Part shown: one piece after another, positions 60,083 through 64,000 of the stretch
Numbering within the stretch: position 1 is the first letter of the stretch
Layout: every line of letters begins with the position of its first letter
Source: Vibrio splendidus
Lineage (GTDB): Bacteria; Pseudomonadota; Gammaproteobacteria; Enterobacterales; Vibrionaceae
NCBI RefSeq assembly: GCF_003345295.1
Contig: NZ_CP031055.1
Location: 620,001-684,000 of the forward strand
DNA: 64,000 nt
Direction of reading: 5' to 3'
Notes under the pieces: generated by a model
What the model saw: the letters and a program-made list of their open reading frames with translations, nothing else
Database searches by the model: none
Told to the model about the DNA's origin: nothing
Made by a program: the position numbers and the translations under genes

Positions 60083-61948
60083 ATGATGGATCGATTACGC
60101 GAAGGCGTGAATAGCATCGCGGTAAAAATTATCCTTGGGTTGATTATCCTGTCATTCGTATTCGCAGGTGTAGGCAGCTACATCACCGGTGGCGGTAACA
60201 ACGCAGCAGCTAAAGTTGGCAACACAGAAATTGCTCGTGGTGAGTTCGAACAAGCTTACCAAAACGAACGTAATCGTATGCAGTCTCAACTTGGCGATTA
60301 CTTCGCTCAAATGCTTGCAGACCCTGCATACGTAGAGTCTTTCCGTAAATCAGTACTTGATCGCATGATCAACGATGTTCTACTTGAGCAGCAAGCTGAG
60401 TCACTAGGCTTACGAATCAGTGATTCTCAAATCCGTACAATGATTCTAGAAATGCCTCAGTTCCAAACTGCTGGTCAATTTGATCAAGAAGTTTACCAAT
60501 CAGCACTGCGTCGTGCAGGTTTCAGCGCAGAAAGCTTCGCTGAATACATGCGTCGTGACCTAATGCGTAACCAGCTTGTGACTGCGCTTCAAGGCAGTGA
60601 ATTTGTTCTTCAAGGCGAAATCGATACGCAAAGCAAACTTATTGCTCAAACTCGTGACATTCGTACAGTGACCTTGTCGGTTGCTGATCTAGCGAAAGGC
60701 ATCGAGCTAACTGACGAGCAAATCGAACAGTACTATTCTGAGAACCCTCAAGCTTACACTCGTCCAGAGCAAGCTAAGGTGTCTTACATCGAGCTTTCAG
60801 CTGAAGCACTTAAGTCTCAGCTTGAAGTAAGCGATGAAGAAGCACAGAAATACTATCAAGAGCACCTAGACAAGTACTCAACTGAAGAGCAACGTAAAGT
60901 TAGTCACATCTTAGTTCAAGGCGATGACGAAGTGAAAGCTCAGTCAATCCTAGACGAGCTAAATGCAGGCGCTGATTTTGCTACGCTAGCGGAAGAGAAA
61001 TCTGACGACTTCGGTAGTGCAGATGTTGGCGGTGACTTAGGTTGGATTGAACGCGATGTTATGGACCCAGCATTCGAAGACGCGGCTTTCGCTCTTGAGA
61101 ATATTGGCGATACTACTGGCCTAGTTAAATCTGATTTTGGCTACCACATCATCAAGCTAGACGAAGTAAAAGCGTCTCAAGCTCAGCCTTATACAGAAGT
61201 AGCGGCTGAGATTAAGCAAGAACTACTAGACCAGCATGCTGTAGACCAGTTCTACGAACAGCAAACTGAGCTAGAGAAAGTAGCGTTTGAATTCCCAGAT
61301 TCTTTGGATGACTCTGCTGAAGCTATCAATGCGAAGATCACGACAACAGATTTCATCTCTCAAGTTGACGCTCCGGAAGTTCTGATGACGCCTGCAGTTA
61401 TGCAAGCTATCTTGAGCCCTGAAGTGAAAGAAGACGGTCTGAACTCTGAAGTTATCGAAGTTGCACCTGAGCACGTGATTGTTGTTCGTGTAGAAGAGAC
61501 TCGCGACGAGACAGTTCTTCCTCTAGCTGAAGTGAAAGATCAAGTTGTCGCTGCATTGTCTGCTGTACAAGCTGAGCAACAAGCAGTTGAGCTAGGTGTT
61601 TCTCTAGTGAACGAGCTTAAGCAAGGTAACGAAGCAGTACTTGCAGATAACAACCTTGAGTTCACTGAACTTGAAACGATTGACCGTAACTCGCCACTAG
61701 CGTCGTCTGTATTCGCTCTAGCGAAACCAGAAGCAGGTCAAGCTGTGTTCGGTCAATCTAAAGACCAAGATGGTAACATCGTTGTTGTTGAGCTTTCTAA
61801 AGTAACGGCTGAAATCAATCCAGCTTACAGCACTCAAATTGGTGCACAGTTGGAACGAGTTGGTAATCAGCAAGACCTTACTAATGTACTAAACGTACTG
61901 CGTAAAAATGCAGACGTTGAATACTACGTAGTGGGTCAAGGTCAGTAA
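60083..61948 (+). CDS. ppiD: Periplasmic folding chaperone PpiD
   Basis: A 621-residue inner-membrane-anchored SurA-like chaperone. A single N-terminal membrane anchor (about residues 13-35, VKIILGLIILSFVFAGVGSY) is followed by a SurA-N type chaperone domain and a parvulin domain (about 265-365; QRKVSHILVQGDDEVKAQ to KSDFGYHIIKL), then a long C-terminal chaperone part. PpiD sits at the SecYEG exit and helps fold outer-membrane and periplasmic proteins. The MMDRLREG start matches the E. coli MMD start. Strong codon bias in the coding strand. Confidence 0.95.
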   Translation: MMDRLREGVNSIAVKIILGLIILSFVFAGVGSYITGGGNNAAAKVGNTEIARGEFEQAYQNERNRMQSQLGDYFAQMLADPAYVESFRKSVLDRMINDVLLEQQAESLGLRISDSQIRTMILEMPQFQTAGQFDQEVYQSALRRAGFSAESFAEYMRRDLMRNQLVTALQGSEFVLQGEIDTQSKLIAQTRDIRTVTLSVADLAKGIELTDEQIEQYYSENPQAYTRPEQAKVSYIELSAEALKSQLEVSDEEAQKYYQEHLDKYSTEEQRKVSHILVQGDDEVKAQSILDELNAGADFATLAEEKSDDFGSADVGGDLGWIERDVMDPAFEDAAFALENIGDTTGLVKSDFGYHIIKLDEVKASQAQPYTEVAAEIKQELLDQHAVDQFYEQQTELEKVAFEFPDSLDDSAEAINAKITTTDFISQVDAPEVLMTPAVMQAILSPEVKEDGLNSEVIEVAPEHVIVVRVEETRDETVLPLAEVKDQVVAALSAVQAEQQAVELGVSLVNELKQGNEAVLADNNLEFTELETIDRNSPLASSVFALAKPEAGQAVFGQSKDQDGNIVVVELSKVTAEINPAYSTQIGAQLERVGNQQDLTNVLNVLRKNADVEYYVVGQGQ

Positions 61949-61975
61949 GCTCAGGTTAGCTTGAGTTAGATTAGC

Positions 61976-62011
61976 TCGGTAGTTAAGTCTGTTTGGTGGC
62001 TGACTACCGAG
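61976..62011 (+). other. Stem-loop in the ppiD 3' untranslated region
   Basis: CTCGGTAGT / ACTACCGAG, a perfect 9-bp stem 28 nt after the ppiD stop, without a T run, about 100 nt before the terminator at 62108. The 160-nt stretch between the stop codon and the terminator could yield a 3'-UTR-derived small RNA, but there is no direct evidence. Confidence 0.4.
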
Positions 62012-62107
62012 AATCAACATGCGATGGTTGTTGTTTTGCAAATTAGGTTTATTCGATAAATAAGAATTGCGAGCCAACAAACAAGCTGATGAAAACAAGG
62101 TGTATAA

Positions 62108-62143
62108 CGAAGCGGGTCACTCAGGTGACCCGCTTTATTTTTG
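62108..62143 (+). terminator. Rho-independent terminator downstream of ppiD
   Basis: Perfect stem AAGCGGGTCAC / GTGACCCGCTT with a four-base loop followed by TATTTTTG. Confidence 0.88.
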
Positions 62144-62209
62144 TCTGGTGATTGTGTTATCTAGTGCGGTAAATGCATAAGTTACGTTTTTTGTTCAAAG
62201 GAACGGTTT

Positions 62210-62509
62210 ATGCGCACGATATATTCAACACTACTTCTTTCATTTCTGATGGCTCTGAGCTCCCCAGCGTTTTCTGATAGCCCATCTAAAGCTGAGCTTT
62301 ACGATGGCATCGAGATTACGGTAAACATCAATACTGCGACGGCAGAAGAACTCTCAGCGCTATTAGTTGGTGTTGGGGACAAGAAAGCCCAAGAAATCGT
62401 CGATTACAGAGATCAAAACGGTGCGTTTACGACTGCTGATGATTTGGTGAGTGTGAAAGGGATAGGTGAAGCTACGGTTGAAAAGAACCGCGAAAGAATT
62501 CAACTTTGA
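62210..62509 (+). CDS. ComEA family helix-hairpin-helix DNA-binding protein
   Basis: A 99-residue protein with a signal peptide (MRTIYSTLLLSFLMALSSPA, cleavage near AFS) and a C-terminal pair of helix-hairpin-helix motifs: INTATAEELSALLVGVGDKK and FTTADDLVSVKGIGEATVEK. It is a periplasmic DNA-binding protein of the ComEA class. In Vibrio cholerae ComEA pulls incoming DNA into the periplasm during chitin-induced transformation, so this gene is a candidate for that role. The ribosome-binding site is AAAGGAA. The 3' end overlaps the convergent rhombosortase gene by 10 bp. Confidence 0.88.
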   Translation: MRTIYSTLLLSFLMALSSPAFSDSPSKAELYDGIEITVNINTATAEELSALLVGVGDKKAQEIVDYRDQNGAFTTADDLVSVKGIGEATVEKNRERIQL

Positions 62510-63048
62510 TCCGTTTTTCTACTTGTTAGAAATGAAGCGATAGATATGAAGCCTCCGGCCAATGCACCTGCTAGGTGGGCTTCAATCGCGACACGAGCAT
62601 TAATCAGTTCGCCAGTCGTGCTAGAAGGGCCAATAAGCTGCTCCCAGGCGATTTTAGCGATTAATCCCAATACTAACAGCCAACTTGATCTCCTACCGTT
62701 TAAAGCCTCACTGAGCGCGAATAAGCCAAACAACCCATGCAAAGTGCCAGATAGGCCAACATAGATCTGAATACTCGAAAACAACAGAGCGATCCCAGTC
62801 ACTAAACTAATCACAAGCAGAGCAAGAACAAGCTGTTTTTTACTCGGTTGAAACAGATAGCTGATGATCCATAAGCCTGCTAGATTCATCAGAAGGTGCG
62901 AGTAGTTGGTATGTGAAAAGTTTCCTGTTAGGATCCGCCACCATTGCCCCTCGGCAATCGCATTGCTATCCCATACGACCCAAGCTTGTATTGGCTCAAA
63001 TTGGAATAAGACGCATAAAAGTGAAGTGAAAATTAAAACAGGGTACAC
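62500..63048 (-). CDS. rrtA: Rhombosortase (rhomboid-family intramembrane serine protease)
   Basis: A rhomboid-type membrane protein with about six membrane segments. The catalytic serine is in VGLSGTLHGLFG (GxSG), the catalytic histidine in IEAHLAGALAGG, and the NFSHTNYSHLLMNLAGLW block carries the conserved HxxxN. The LHG after the GxSG motif is typical of rhombosortase, the protease that processes proteins carrying a GlyGly-CTERM tail in vibrios and relatives. I choose the GTG at 63048 (182 residues), with GGA six bases upstream, because the upstream ATG at 63159 would place about 100 bp inside the divergent DTW gene and add residues without a membrane segment. Confidence 0.8.
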   Translation of the reverse strand: MYPVLIFTSLLCVLFQFEPIQAWVVWDSNAIAEGQWWRILTGNFSHTNYSHLLMNLAGLWIISYLFQPSKKQLVLALLVISLVTGIALLFSSIQIYVGLSGTLHGLFGLFALSEALNGRRSSWLLVLGLIAKIAWEQLIGPSSTTGELINARVAIEAHLAGALAGGFISIASFLTSRKTDQS

Positions 63049-63057
63049 ATTAAATCC

Positions 63058-63657
63058 ATGTCTCGTTATTGCCCCCAATGCAGCAAGGCTTTGAAAGCTT
63101 GTATTTGTCAGTGGGTTACACCACTCGAATCGAATGTTGAGCTTATCATTCTTCAGCACCCATCAGAAGAGCATCGCCCGATGGGAACTGCGCGTATCCT
63201 CTCGTTATCTCTAAATAACAGCGTGACGTTTGTCGGTGAAGATTTTTCAGACAACAAACAATTGAACGCATTACTGGCCAATGAACATTACCAACATGTG
63301 ATTTTATACCCAAGCGAAAACTCTGTTTCAGTTGAGTCGGCAACATCTCCTAATAAGAAATTGCGTGTGATTTTATTGGATGGGACGTGGAAGAAGGCGT
63401 TCAAGATGTGGCAGGTGTCGAGTAACTTGCATGCGCTGAGCACGGTTCATTTACCGAAAGACCTCAAGGGTAATTATCGAATCCGTAAAGCGCCCAGTGA
63501 AAACAGCCTTTCTACCGTCGAAGCCGGCTATCATTTGCTTAGCTTGCTAGAGAGTAATGGTGACTTTAGCCCTTTGCTAACGGCATTTGACCAAATGATT
63601 CAGTTTCAAATCAATCAAATGCCGCCGGGTGTGTTTGAGAAAAATTATTTAGATTAA
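63058..63657 (+). CDS. DTW-domain protein, probable tRNA-uridine aminocarboxypropyltransferase
   Basis: A 199-residue protein of the DTW family. It begins with a zinc-binding-like cluster (SRYCPQCSKALKACICQW: C5, C8, C15, C17) and contains HPSEEHRPMGTARIL, LDGTWKKAFKM (the D-x-TW core) and KAPSENSLSTVEAGYHLL. Characterised members (TapT/YfiP type) make the acp3U modification at position 47 of tRNA using SAM. The exact target is inferred. It is divergent from rhombosortase with only 10 bp between the chosen start codons. Confidence 0.85.
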   Translation: MSRYCPQCSKALKACICQWVTPLESNVELIILQHPSEEHRPMGTARILSLSLNNSVTFVGEDFSDNKQLNALLANEHYQHVILYPSENSVSVESATSPNKKLRVILLDGTWKKAFKMWQVSSNLHALSTVHLPKDLKGNYRIRKAPSENSLSTVEAGYHLLSLLESNGDFSPLLTAFDQMIQFQINQMPPGVFEKNYLD

Positions 63658-63683
63658 GCCGTCACATTGAAGCGAGTACGCCG

Positions 63684-63998
63684 TTAAAATTCCGTATGAG
63701 CTGAGAACAGTTGTTGATGCATTTTCTGCGCAAGATCATCGGTCATGGATGAGATGTAATCGGCTATCACGCGCATCTTTCTCGATTCATCTTGATGCTG
63801 TAGCCATTGCTTCTTGATGGGCAGTGGCAGCAAGCGTTCAGGATCAGCACTGAACGCTTCAAACATGTCCATGATGATCTGTTGGCCCTTGTATTCGATT
63901 ACCTGAACCTGAGGGACTTGAATCACGAACTCGCTGACAAAGTGCTTCAGTTTATCGAGTGTGCCATCCATGCTCGGTTCAAGCACGGCATTGTAAGC
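63684..63998 (-). CDS. dGTPase family protein (dGTP triphosphohydrolase), C-terminal part
   Basis: The 3' end of a minus-strand gene that continues beyond the window; 104 residues are visible. The tail RVIADYISSMTDDLAQKMHQQLF matches the C-terminus of the dGTPase branch of the HD-domain phosphohydrolases (the conserved R-x-x-x-D-Y-I-x-x-M-T-D). The catalytic HD residues are upstream and not in the window. Such enzymes cleave dGTP to deoxyguanosine and triphosphate and have been linked to phage defence in some bacteria. It is convergent with the DTW gene. Confidence 0.75.
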   Translation of the reverse strand, partial: AYNAVLEPSMDGTLDKLKHFVSEFVIQVPQVQVIEYKGQQIIMDMFEAFSADPERLLPLPIKKQWLQHQDESRKMRVIADYISSMTDDLAQKMHQQLFSAHTEF

Positions 63999-64000
63999 CA

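Noticed and set aside
63049..63159. Longer rhombosortase start at 63159
   Set aside because: It would overlap the divergent DTW gene by about 100 bp and add a polar extension not expected in rhomboid proteins; the GTG at 63048 is preferred.
1..64000. CRISPR arrays, insertion sequences, prophage genes, tRNA or rRNA genes
   Set aside because: None seen by eye on either strand; the only tandem arrays are the tig-upstream repeats, the intergenic palindromes and the ACP-coding repeats.

Overview
The window looks like a piece of the large chromosome of a marine Vibrio, probably close to the Splendidus group. The reasons are the tig-clpP-clpX-lon-hupB-ppiD order, a rhombosortase gene, two tandem fadL genes beside fadI-fadJ, a dctPQM/dctBD set, and a complete pfa polyunsaturated fatty acid (PUFA) synthase locus. 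The taxonomic call rests on gene content and protein character, not on a database search. I saw no insertion sequence, prophage, CRISPR array, tRNA or rRNA.

Layout. 1-9.2 kb is a lipid region: the end of mlaA, two fadL outer-membrane fatty acid transporters, an ECF sigma factor (frameshifted here) coupled to a DUF3379 membrane protein, a probable small RNA, and the beta-oxidation operon fadI-fadJ with a FadR operator at its promoter. 9.2-17.6 kb holds ordinary chromosomal genes: an M16 zinc protease, sixA, smrB, prmB, a LysE-type exporter, a 33-codon membrane micro-ORF and selO. 17.7-24.4 kb is a two-component system followed by a four-gene sugar ABC transporter, arranged like GltR-GtrS-GtsABCD of pseudomonads. 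24.7-26.1 kb is an HflX-type GTPase.

26.2-45.3 kb is the showpiece. pfaA-pfaB-pfaC-pfaD form one minus-strand operon with overlapping or closely spaced genes, and the activating phosphopantetheinyl transferase pfaE is divergent from it across a 718-bp AT-rich intergenic region. Together they should be sufficient for de novo EPA- or DHA-type PUFA synthesis: PfaE arms the five tandem ACPs of PfaA, the KS/AT/KR/DH/CLF domains extend and process the chain, and PfaD reduces enoyl groups. The sequence does not tell which product is made.

45.3-52.8 kb has a hotdog thioesterase, a C4-dicarboxylate TRAP transporter (dctPQM) behind a clear sigma-54 promoter, and its DctB/DctD two-component system. 53.5-62 kb is the proteostasis cluster tig, clpP, clpX, lon, hupB, ppiD. 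The window ends with a ComEA-like protein, rhombosortase, a DTW-domain tRNA-modifying enzyme and the C-terminal part of a dGTPase.

Regulatory theme. FadR-type palindromes lie at the fadIJ promoter, in the pfaA/pfaE intergenic region and in the thioesterase/dctP intergenic region, and a FabR-type palindrome lies upstream of one fadL. Together these suggest, but do not prove, that PUFA synthesis, fatty acid uptake and beta-oxidation share regulators here. The most novel-looking items are the small-RNA-like unit at about 5179-5342, the FadR-like site in front of the pfa operon, the ECF sigma frameshift, the micro-ORF at 15810, the uORF stop-start coupled to pfaA, and the 21-bp tandem repeats upstream of tig.
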